From Rhizobium sp. Q54 (GTDB taxonomy: Bacteria; Pseudomonadota; Alphaproteobacteria; Rickettsiales; UBA1997): a DNA stretch of 14,339 nucleotides. Positions 1 through 7,088 of the stretch are shown here, one piece after another (position 1 is the stretch's first letter; every line of letters begins with the position of its first letter). Below the pieces are notes generated by a model. That model saw only the letters and a list, made by a program, of their open reading frames with translations, was not told the DNA's origin and made no database searches. The position numbers were made by a program, and so were the translations under genes. Location: NCBI GenBank assembly GCA_945865855.1, contig CAMBES010000021.1:1-14339 (forward strand), given 5' to 3'.

Positions 1-39
1 GGTTTGTAGTTGCAATTTTTCAAAAGTTTTTTGTACAAA

Positions 40-303
40 TTATGTGGTTTTTGCGGCGAGTTTTTTTCTAACTTCAGCTGATCTTCCACCGAGAATTTTA
101 ATTGATATGTGGATAAAAGATGAGCTCTCTTGGTTTGGCAATCCAACTAAATATTCATCGAAAGAAACACTGCGACACTTACACTGATCTGCATCGAAAT
201 TGCCTTCAGTGATTGAAGTCATAATTTTTTGAATCTCGGTTTGAATTTTTTGAACTGAGTTTTTTGGAAAATTTACAGAATGTTCGACGATTACGTGTGG
301 CAT
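40..303 (-). CDS. 5-carboxymethyl-2-hydroxymuconate isomerase-like protein, C-terminally short
   Basis: A tautomerase-superfamily protein resembling CHMI (HpcD type), which isomerises 5-carboxymethyl-2-hydroxymuconate in homoprotocatechuate breakdown. I chose the ATG at 303 rather than the one at 345 because it places Pro directly after Met (MPHVIVEHS), as needed for the catalytic N-terminal proline. Arg44 (CKCRS) and Arg74 (GGRS) match the two arginines expected in this family. The frame ends after 87 residues, whereas family members are about 115-126. Beyond the TAA at 40-42 the same frame stays open to base 1 and reads like the missing C-terminal helix, so this may be a pseudogene. It is divergent from pyrC with an 80-base gap. 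The true substrate is uncertain, since nothing else of the aromatic pathway is visible. Confidence 0.7.
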   Translation of the reverse strand: MPHVIVEHSVNFPKNSVQKIQTEIQKIMTSITEGNFDADQCKCRSVSFDEYLVGLPNQESSSFIHISIKILGGRSAEVRKKLAAKTT

Positions 304-383
304 GTGAGGAGTTGTTTTGATATTAAAAAAAGAAGCGGCAAACATTGAAGTTCAAGAAAATTTCTCAATTCAATTTTTAGCTT

Positions 384-1700
384 ATGTCGAAGTTTGATTT
401 ACCTTACGCACAACCAATTGCTGCTGACAAAAAAATTCTCTACATTAACGCTCGCGTCATTGATCCAAAGTCAGGCTATGACAAGCTCAGCAGCCTTTTA
501 ACTGTTGGCGATAAAATCGCAGATTTAGGTGAAAATATTTCTGCCAAAGGTGCAGAAGTAATTGATTGTAAAGGTCATTTACTCGCTCCGGGCTTAATCG
601 ATATTCAAGTGCATTTTCGTTACCCAGGACAAACCCATAAAGAAGATTTAGAGACTGGTTCGAAGTCTGCTGTAGTTGGCGGAATCACCTCAGTTGTTTG
701 TCAGCCAAACACCATTCCAACTCTCGATTCAGTTGAAGTTTTAAATGATCTTCACGCCAAAGCTCGCGAGGTCGCGCATTGCAATGTTCGTGCTTACGCT
801 TGCATCACAAAAAATATGAAAGGCGAAGATATTGCTGATTTACCAGCGCTGAAAGCTGCGGGGGCTGTTGGCTTCACTGACGATGGTCTGCCGGTGATGA
901 ATGCGCAATTAATGCGTCGCGCCTTCGAAAATTCACGCGATCTTGGAGTTGTAATTGCGCAGCATGCAGAAGATTTAAATCTTACGAATAAAGGCTGCAT
1001 CAATGAGGGCGAGGTATCTAAAAAACTTGGCGTGCGTGGCATTCCAAATATTTCTGAGTCGGTAATTGTTGAGCGCGATTTGGCAATTCTTGAAGCTGTC
1101 GGTGGTCGTTATCACTTGCTTCATGTTTCAACTCGTGAGGCTTTAGATGCTATTAAACGCGCGAAAGAAAAAGGTCTTGCAGCCACGGTGGAAGTTTCTC
1201 CGCACCATTTTATGCTGAATGATGAGCAGGTTTTAAAATCAGGAACTAATGCAAAAATGAATCCGCCTTTGCGTTCTGAAAAAGATCGCTTGGCTTTGAT
1301 CGAAGGTTTGCGCTCTGGCTTAATTGACGCAATTGCCACAGATCACGCGCCACATGATTTACCTTCAAAAGAAAAACCTTTGCAGGAAGCAACTTTCGGA
1401 ATTGTCGGCGTAGAAACCATGTTGCCACTTTCGCTAAACCTTTTTCACCAAGGCTTATTAAGCCTTCGCGACCTACTCGCCAAGATGACTTGCAACGCAG
1501 CTAAGATTATTAATTTCGACGGTGGCGTGATTGAAAGAGGCGCACGTGCTGATTTGGTGCTAATTGATTTGAATCACGAATGGGAAATCGATTCACAGAA
1601 ATTTTACAGCAAATCAAAAAATTCTCCCTTTGATGGATTTAAAGTGAAAGGTCGTGCGATTAGAACAGTTGTGGCCGGAAAGACTGTTTACGAATTTTAA
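384..1700 (+). CDS. pyrC: Dihydroorotase (class I, PyrC)
   Basis: Cytosolic amidohydrolase that cyclises N-carbamoyl-aspartate to dihydroorotate, the third step of pyrimidine synthesis. It has 438 residues, a normal class I length. Visible landmarks are DIQVHFR (73-79), HKED (85-88), FTDDG (164-168), QHAED with His194, LHVST with His247, and ATDHAPH with Asp320. These line up in order and spacing with the metal ligands of class I enzymes, and TDDG supplies the aspartate used in place of a carbamylated lysine. The first ligand of the usual HxH is Gln75. I recall Gln here in other alphaproteobacterial dihydroorotases, so I do not take it as proof of inactivity. An allantoinase or other cyclic amidase is less likely. 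There is no Shine-Dalgarno sequence before the ATG. The gene is followed by a strong inverted repeat and then thiD on the same strand. Confidence 0.92.
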   Translation: MSKFDLPYAQPIAADKKILYINARVIDPKSGYDKLSSLLTVGDKIADLGENISAKGAEVIDCKGHLLAPGLIDIQVHFRYPGQTHKEDLETGSKSAVVGGITSVVCQPNTIPTLDSVEVLNDLHAKAREVAHCNVRAYACITKNMKGEDIADLPALKAAGAVGFTDDGLPVMNAQLMRRAFENSRDLGVVIAQHAEDLNLTNKGCINEGEVSKKLGVRGIPNISESVIVERDLAILEAVGGRYHLLHVSTREALDAIKRAKEKGLAATVEVSPHHFMLNDEQVLKSGTNAKMNPPLRSEKDRLALIEGLRSGLIDAIATDHAPHDLPSKEKPLQEATFGIVGVETMLPLSLNLFHQGLLSLRDLLAKMTCNAAKIINFDGGVIERGARADLVLIDLNHEWEIDSQKFYSKSKNSPFDGFKVKGRAIRTVVAGKTVYEF

Positions 1701-1714
1701 TAAAAAAATTTCGT

Positions 1715-1783
1715 CGGTTGAGCGGAGTTGAAATCAATAAAGTTTTGCGTTGATCTTTTTTTGGTTTCGACTTCGCTCAACCG
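1715..1783. repeat. Long inverted repeat between pyrC and thiD (REP-like or terminator)
   Basis: Two 21-base arms, 1715-1735 and 1763-1783, pair along their full length with 18 Watson-Crick and 3 G-U pairs around a 27-base loop. The right arm contains TTTCGACTTCGCTCAACC, a sequence type I recall as a dispersed palindromic repeat in many bacterial genomes. There is no U-tract after the hairpin on the plus strand, so it is not a classic intrinsic terminator for pyrC. It fills most of the 103-base gap. Confidence 0.75.
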
Positions 1784-1803
1784 GCAAAAAGATGTCTTAA
1801 AAA

Positions 1804-2607
1804 ATGAATATCAGAAAAATTCTAATCATTGCCGGCTCTGATCCTTCGGGTGGCGCAGGCATTCAGGCTGATATAAAAACTGCTACTGCGCACAAAGTTT
1901 ATGCCGCTGCTGCAATCACTTGTCTAACTGCGCAAAATACTGAAAGAGTTTTTGCGATTCATAATTCACCAATCGAATTTTTACGTCAGCAAATCGAAGT
2001 TGTTATGGACGACATCGAATTCGACGCGATAAAAATTGGAATGCTCGGAACTGTTGAAATCATTGATTGCGTCGCCGATGTTTTAAAGAGAAAGGCCAAA
2101 GTAAATAAAGGTAAAATTCCTTTAATTTTAGACACGGTAATGGTCGCAACTTCTGGTGATTTACTCCTCAAAAAAAATGCCATCGCGGCATTAAAATCAA
2201 AATTAATTAATGGGGCTTACATCGTCACGCCAAACATTGACGAAGCTGAAGTTTTAGCTGAAATGAAAATCAAAAATATTTCCGACATGCAGCAAGCAGC
2301 CTTAAAAATAAAGGCTTTAGGCTGTTTGGCGGTTTTAATAAAAGGCGGTCATTTAAATTTCTCTGATGGAAAAATTCATAGCATTTTGCTCGACGAAAAA
2401 AATAATTTTCACCGCATCAGCAACAAAAAAATAGAAAACATTAAACTGCACGGAACCGGCTGCACCTTGGCCTCGGCTCTTTCCTGCAATATTGCAAGAA
2501 AAATGGATTTAGTCAGTGCGACAAGAAAAGCCAATCAATATGTTTTTCGTTCAGCAGTAAAAAATCTGTTAGTGGGGAAGGGTAGTTTGGTGTTGCGGCA
2601 TTTTTAA
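1804..2607 (+). CDS. thiD: Hydroxymethylpyrimidine/phosphomethylpyrimidine kinase (ThiD)
   Basis: Ribokinase-fold cytosolic kinase that phosphorylates HMP to HMP-P and then HMP-PP, the pyrimidine half of thiamine diphosphate. It has 267 residues, the usual length. The N-terminus carries AGSDPSGGAGIQAD (10-23), the middle has MVATSGD (113-119) and TPNIDEAEVL (142-151), followed by the KGGH phosphate site (180-183) and the C-terminal HGTGCTLASA anion-hole motif (216-225) with Cys220. The usual DPVM motif reads DTVM here, a mild change. It follows pyrC on the same strand, but a strong hairpin lies between them, so co-transcription is uncertain. No other thiamine gene is in the window and no TPP riboswitch is seen upstream. 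The gene may serve HMP salvage, but that is inference. Confidence 0.95.
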   Translation: MNIRKILIIAGSDPSGGAGIQADIKTATAHKVYAAAAITCLTAQNTERVFAIHNSPIEFLRQQIEVVMDDIEFDAIKIGMLGTVEIIDCVADVLKRKAKVNKGKIPLILDTVMVATSGDLLLKKNAIAALKSKLINGAYIVTPNIDEAEVLAEMKIKNISDMQQAALKIKALGCLAVLIKGGHLNFSDGKIHSILLDEKNNFHRISNKKIENIKLHGTGCTLASALSCNIARKMDLVSATRKANQYVFRSAVKNLLVGKGSLVLRHF

Positions 2608-2610
2608 CGA

Positions 2611-2648
2611 TTTCTATTAATTCGATAGAAATAGGATTGGAGCCAATC
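2611..2648 (+). terminator. Hairpins just after the thiD stop, possible terminator
   Basis: Four bases after the thiD stop, TTTCTAT (2611-2617) pairs perfectly with ATAGAAA (2625-2631) over a 7-base loop. A second small palindrome, GATTGG/CCAATC, follows at 2635-2648. Neither is followed by a U-tract, so factor-independent termination is only a possibility. Confidence 0.3.
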
Positions 2649-2868
2649 GAATAGAAAAGATAAAACAACCCAGCTTTTTTCACTAGACAGATCTTGCATC
2701 AGCAAGGTTAAGGCTCGCAAACAAAAGACTCTTAATCAGCAGGCAAGCACGCTTCCAAAAAATCTCTACGACGGAAAAACTTTAAAGCCAGAACTAGAAT
2801 CAGTCTTTGTAGATCTGGGATGAAAAGAGCATAACTTTGAATTTGACCTGCTTAGAAAATTACACTAA
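2635..2868 (+). pseudogene. Degenerate IS5-like transposase remnant
   Basis: There is no intact gene between thiD and the virB6-like stop, but one frame reads as a decayed DDE transposase of the IS5 type. An early part reads QLFSLDRSCISKVKARK, which resembles the IS5 stretch K-x-[FY]-S-L-H-x-P-x-V-E-C-I-x-K-G-K-A. A later part reads NLYDGKTLKPELE and then VFVDLG, resembling N-P-Y-D-G-H-T-L-x-x-x-L-E ... A-F-V-D-L-G-Y-R-G-H. A TGA at 2821-2823 falls where GY is expected; KEHN then follows in frame and the frame closes with TAA at 2866. Residues are missing between the blocks, so several deletions have occurred. Terminal inverted repeats were not found. The family call is from memory of the motif pattern. 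Confidence 0.6.
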
Positions 2869-2942
2869 ATTTAATCTCCATTCCATATCAAGAAACTACT
2901 AAAGCTTAAAAAGCTAACCAAGATCAATCCTCATTACTTGCT

Positions 2943-5900
2943 CTAAGTTATTAAAGGCTTCAAAGAGTTTAACTGAGTAGTAAGTGAGCTACAATTCCCT
3001 TCAATAACCAAGAATGATTTTTCAAGTTTTTTCATTTCATTTTCCAGCTTAGAAAGCTCCTGAATATCTCCCGCTTCCTTTGCTTGATTGATTTCCATTT
3101 GTTTTATCTGCTTATCAAGTTTGACCATTTTTAATTGACTATCAGATTGATGTTTGTTGACCTCAAGCGCAGCAACTACTTTTTCATCGACTACACCATC
3201 TTTATTTTTAGCGGCGTCGAGCAAGATACTTCCGGCCTCTAGACTGATGTTGGGTGACTTCATTAGCGCATCAGAGATGCTGGCGCCGAATGTAACTTCG
3301 AAACTGGTTGCGACGAGCCCCATAGCAGTCTTTTTTTCTAACGTATTTCCGTCTAATGCTTTTTCTGCATCTATTCCAGCTTGTTTAATAAGATCGGCTT
3401 TCCTTGACGCGTCGCCATCTTTCAACAAAGAAGCTGCGAGTTCGTGAGCAAGCATTTTTTCGGCAAATTCTTTGGAAAGTTCAGAATCATTTTTGGCTTT
3501 TCGCTGCATTTCTATAAGTTCTAGCTGAGGATCTTTGATGAATTTGATTCCAAGCCTTTCATTAAACTTACTGAGAGCCTCTGCTTTTTCAGAAAGGGTT
3601 TTGCCATCACTTGTTGCTAAGTCTTTCAATAATTTATTTCTCTCACTTGTTGCATTACCTGTTCGGCGGACATTGTCATTATCTCTATAATAAACTGCTG
3701 CTGCTCGGTCATACATTTGCTTTCCAAGCCCCCGCGTATCTTTCGCGCTTTTTGCGCTGTCGCCAATTGTTTTTAGAAAAAAATCTTGTTTCTGAGCTTC
3801 TCTTTCATTGTCCTTAATCATCTGCTTTCTTTCGGTATTGTTTTTAGCCGAATTTAGATCTTGAGGGGTTTTTTGATTTTGCAGCTGTGAGCGCATGGCT
3901 TCTATTCTAGATTCATGGGTTTTGGCTTTGTAGGTATTATTAAAAATATCTGAGGATTGCGATATACCAGAAGAACTAAACAAAGATTTTGGATTTTCCT
4001 TGCGATCAAGTTCGCGCTCAAAGCTTCTCTGCATTCTGCCCGGATTGCGATGAGGACTATTTATTGCACCGTGATAAGTATTGCTGAGAAGTCTTCCTAA
4101 GCTAAGACCTATTGTACTTTCTTCAGCTTGACGTCCAGCAAGATGCGCTCTGAATTCATTCTGTTTACTTGGGGCAAAGGCAAAAGCTTTTGCGGCTTGA
4201 GCTGCCGTCATACTACCATGACTTGTCATTAAATCTTTAATGCCTTTTTCACCTAGATAGCCATTAACTTTTTCTGCAGAAGTTGCAGAAAGGTTTTTTT
4301 GAGCCCATTCACTTGCCTTGTTCCCTAGGTGAGTTGCGATAGCTGCTTGACCAATCGGAGTTTGGTCGCCCATATTCTTCATATCTTTTGCTTCTTGTTT
4401 GAGAAAATCTCGGAGAGGTTCTTTGACTAATTTTTGGTCCATGAAGGCACCAATAGACTGGTCGCTTATGCCAGATGCTGACATTTTTAAAGGTTCTGCG
4501 AGCATTCTAGCTTGCATTGCGCTTGAGAATGCCGATCTCATCGCCATTTCTTTTTCTGCTCCACTTTTTCCTTCTCCGGCACTTGCTGCGCTTTTCATAG
4601 CTTCGCCCATGATGTTTTGGCCAATCGGATTATTGGGCAATCTGCTGAGAATTCCGTCACGAAGAGAGGAGAGACCTGTTGCATCCGAAATTCGACCCAT
4701 TCCATACATTGCCATGGAAGTTCCTTCAGTAGCGACTTTATTAAATACTTTTCCAGCAACTCCGGCTGCTCCACGATAAGCTGTGCCGGCACCCATTTTG
4801 CTGTAAGGAACCGCAGCGCCAGATGCGTCCTTAGCGATACCTGGACTTGCGGCATTGCCACTAATTTTAAGAGAGAATAAAGCAGCTACAACATTCGGAA
4901 GTTTGTCGATCAAGTCATACATTACAAAGAGTAATCCAGCAATGGCGGCAAAAAAAGTAAGCCATTCAGGAAAACTGCGTTCAAAATCAACGGTTTTTAA
5001 AATAGTCATTTTTAATGGTCCGATCAACAACCCTTGAGTGCAGGCTCGATAAAGAAGCATTTCGGTAAAGTTCTTATCGATGATCGTTACGAAGAGATAG
5101 AGAACGATAAATAGAACAATCATTTCAAACGACCTGCCGGCGACGTAGCCGATCCAATTATTGAAGTAGCCTGCAGTTTTGGTGAATAAGGTGAAAACAA
5201 TAAATATTGGCCCAATCGACAGCACAAAAATAAGCTTAATCAAGTTGGTAATATAGATCGTTGCGATAAACAACATCACGGCGATGAACATGAAAATCAC
5301 GGCGTAGATCATGATCATGTAGAAGAAGCCAAAGAAGTCGCTGAAGAATAAAGCAGCAATTTTTTTTGCCGTCGCTTCAGACATGAGTTTTTTGATGATG
5401 AGATCGACGTAAGCGAAACGAGTGGCGCTACTTTCTTCGGCTACTCGATCCATTTGCGCTACTTTGATCATCGAAGTCTGTTCAATGCTTGAATCAGATA
5501 AACTCATGAATATTCCGATGACGTAATTCATTCCGTCCATAAAAAAGCCGACGATGATCTCGTTGTAAAAGTACCAACTGGTCGGACTTACAAAGAACAT
5601 AATCAGGGCGATTTTGAGCATTCTGCTCATTATCTCTTTCTTATTCATTTCGACTAAACCCCAAATGTGAGCGGCGCCAAAAAGTGTAACGTAAAAAATA
5701 AGCGACATTTGCATCGCGAGAGAAAAGCCAGAATCTTGAACGATCGCTAAATACATGAAGCGGATTATTCCGCCCTCCCTATTGCCATCATCATCTACTT
5801 TGCCTAGGAGTGCTTTTTCTACTACCGAGACCAATGATTCTAATAGCCCGCTCTCTTTAGAGCTACCAACTCCGCGCAAAATCTGAATATTATATGAGCC

Positions 5901-6785
5901 GTAATTATCCCTATAATAGGTGTCATACATAATGACTTTGAGATATTCGTTTGACGTGTGATACTCGTCATTGCCAGTTTCCGTGTCAACATCATCATTT
6001 CCATCCTTATCATCTTTAATGAAGATGCGATCATTGGCGCTTCGAAAAACATAGCGCGTCATGTCATTACCTGATGAGTCTACGCATTCACCATTCGAAT
6101 TACGAAGAACATTACAAATACTCTCTTCCGAAAATAGATGATAAGCCCTAATTGGCGTAGTAACTCCGCTAGCTCCCCATAGTGAAATATAAGCACCCAT
6201 TCCACGATCATATTTACAATTAGTCTGTTGGTCAGAGATTTTAATGACTTCATTCTTGTCTAAAAGATCGCGTGGAAAATGATGAATTCCGTAATCGGTG
6301 GCTGCACCATGTTGTTGAGTGCAGGTGCATCTTATTGCATCATCTTGATGAGTTCCATTAGAGGCGCAATTAAGTTGGTTTCCATCCTTATCTTGAGTGT
6401 AGAGATTTCCAGATGGATCTTCTTCTGCGGTAGGTGTCTGATTTTCGTAACAAATGCAATTGGCAAAACCTTCTTTCTTAGCGCAGGTATTGCATCGAGG
6501 CAATTTATTAATTAAGCCAGCATCGCCATTTAGGGATGTCCAAGATCCATTTATCTGCATCAGAAATTCAGTACCGTTGGATCTTAGTGATGTGTCTTTC
6601 CAATCCACCCTTTGACCACCACTTGCTTGATCATAGGTGCCATAAATTCGTGAGGGTTTTGATTCAATAGTTATTGATTGGGAATCAAATTCATCAGCTT
6701 CAACACAACCTTCAGTGCAAGATAGAAGAGATGTCGCCAAAAAAATCAGCGCCAGGAAATGTGCTATTTTTTTGGGTAGGTTCAT
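2943..6785 (-). CDS. virB6: VirB6/TrbL-family type IV secretion protein, very long (1280 aa), with lipobox
   Basis: Predicted inner-membrane channel component of a P-type (rvh-like) type IV secretion system. I start it at the ATG at 6785; the in-frame ATG at 6845 lies inside the tRNA gene. The first 23 residues form a lipoprotein-type signal ending LLSC, with Cys23 as the lipidation candidate, followed by GCVEADEF, which I recall from Rickettsiales VirB6 N-termini. Residues 24-330 look extracytoplasmic and Cys-rich (CNTC near 98-101, then CIC, CTC and others), with an acidic Asp-rich stretch at about 256-275. Roughly seven hydrophobic segments lie between 340 and 630, the TrbL/VirB6 core. Residues 640-1280 are Ala/Lys/Glu-rich, soluble-looking, and end in a coiled-coil-like tail from about 1213. 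Rickettsiales carry several such extended VirB6 paralogues. It begins 30 bases after tRNA-Leu, with no room for a normal promoter, so it may be co-transcribed with the tRNA. Confidence 0.82.
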   Translation of the reverse strand: MNLPKKIAHFLALIFLATSLLSCTEGCVEADEFDSQSITIESKPSRIYGTYDQASGGQRVDWKDTSLRSNGTEFLMQINGSWTSLNGDAGLINKLPRCNTCAKKEGFANCICYENQTPTAEEDPSGNLYTQDKDGNQLNCASNGTHQDDAIRCTCTQQHGAATDYGIHHFPRDLLDKNEVIKISDQQTNCKYDRGMGAYISLWGASGVTTPIRAYHLFSEESICNVLRNSNGECVDSSGNDMTRYVFRSANDRIFIKDDKDGNDDVDTETGNDEYHTSNEYLKVIMYDTYYRDNYGSYNIQILRGVGSSKESGLLESLVSVVEKALLGKVDDDGNREGGIIRFMYLAIVQDSGFSLAMQMSLIFYVTLFGAAHIWGLVEMNKKEIMSRMLKIALIMFFVSPTSWYFYNEIIVGFFMDGMNYVIGIFMSLSDSSIEQTSMIKVAQMDRVAEESSATRFAYVDLIIKKLMSEATAKKIAALFFSDFFGFFYMIMIYAVIFMFIAVMLFIATIYITNLIKLIFVLSIGPIFIVFTLFTKTAGYFNNWIGYVAGRSFEMIVLFIVLYLFVTIIDKNFTEMLLYRACTQGLLIGPLKMTILKTVDFERSFPEWLTFFAAIAGLLFVMYDLIDKLPNVVAALFSLKISGNAASPGIAKDASGAAVPYSKMGAGTAYRGAAGVAGKVFNKVATEGTSMAMYGMGRISDATGLSSLRDGILSRLPNNPIGQNIMGEAMKSAASAGEGKSGAEKEMAMRSAFSSAMQARMLAEPLKMSASGISDQSIGAFMDQKLVKEPLRDFLKQEAKDMKNMGDQTPIGQAAIATHLGNKASEWAQKNLSATSAEKVNGYLGEKGIKDLMTSHGSMTAAQAAKAFAFAPSKQNEFRAHLAGRQAEESTIGLSLGRLLSNTYHGAINSPHRNPGRMQRSFERELDRKENPKSLFSSSGISQSSDIFNNTYKAKTHESRIEAMRSQLQNQKTPQDLNSAKNNTERKQMIKDNEREAQKQDFFLKTIGDSAKSAKDTRGLGKQMYDRAAAVYYRDNDNVRRTGNATSERNKLLKDLATSDGKTLSEKAEALSKFNERLGIKFIKDPQLELIEMQRKAKNDSELSKEFAEKMLAHELAASLLKDGDASRKADLIKQAGIDAEKALDGNTLEKKTAMGLVATSFEVTFGASISDALMKSPNISLEAGSILLDAAKNKDGVVDEKVVAALEVNKHQSDSQLKMVKLDKQIKQMEINQAKEAGDIQELSKLENEMKKLEKSFLVIEGNCSSLTTQLNSLKPLIT

Positions 6786-6815
6786 CAAATAACTTAATTT
6801 TGAAATCGCATCGGA

Positions 6816-6902
6816 TGGTACCTGCGGCCGGACTCGAACCGGCAAGGGATATACTCCCCACGGATTTTAAGTCCGTTATGTCTACCATTCCATCACGCAG
6901 GC
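6816..6902 (-). tRNA. tRNA-Leu (UAA)
   Basis: On the minus strand the acceptor arm GCCTGCG (5' end at 6902) pairs with CGCAGGT, including one G-U pair, followed by discriminator A and an encoded CCA (6818-6816). The anticodon stem GGACT/AATCC-type arm holds the loop CTTAAAA, giving anticodon UAA. A long variable arm (GGGG...CCCT type) and the T-loop GGTTCGAGTCC are present, as expected for a class II leucine tRNA of 87 bases. It lies between aspS and the virB6-like gene, all on the minus strand. tRNA 3' ends are common integration sites, but no second copy of this end was seen in the window. Confidence 0.95.
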
Positions 6903-7088
6903 AATTATTCACTTAATCTAAAGAGGTCAAGCTAATCACTTCTTTAAGCGGAGTAAATTATTTTTAAAATTCTTTAACTCCACACCTAACTCAAGTTATT
7001 TTAACTTCTTTAAAAGTTCGTCGAATTTTCCTTAATTTTAGCAAAAAAATCTATTTAGAAAATCTTACTCGCGTTGCTTTTGTATGAT
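6903..7088. other. AT-rich gap between aspS and tRNA-Leu
   Basis: A 186-base AT-rich spacer with no protein-like frame. It contains a weak stem (GGAGTAAA at 6950-6957 against TTTAACTCC at 6973-6981, one bulge) and a short AAGTTA/TAACTT palindrome, but no convincing terminator for aspS. A TTGACC box on the minus strand lies too close to the tRNA 5' end to place a normal promoter with confidence. Confidence 0.4.

Noticed and set aside
40..42. TAA reassigned as a sense codon to explain the CHMI-like frame
   Set aside because: aspS, thiD and pyrC end properly at TAA, so a standard code with a nonsense mutation is simpler.
304..345. Upstream ATG at 345 for the CHMI-like gene
   Set aside because: Fourteen extra residues would bury the catalytic N-terminal proline; the ATG at 303 gives MPH as in the family.
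2608..2942. Duplicated tRNA-Leu 3' end as an att site on the far side of the virB6-like gene
   Set aside because: No copy of the tRNA 3' sequence is visible in this gap, so integration at the tRNA is not supported.
4399..4880. Plus-strand open frames opposite the virB6-like gene
   Set aside because: They are antisense shadows of an Ala/Ser-rich coding region, with no family motifs.
6786..6845. Longer start for the virB6-like gene at the ATG at 6845
   Set aside because: It would place the first codons inside the tRNA-Leu gene, and the signal peptide with lipobox begins at the ATG at 6785.
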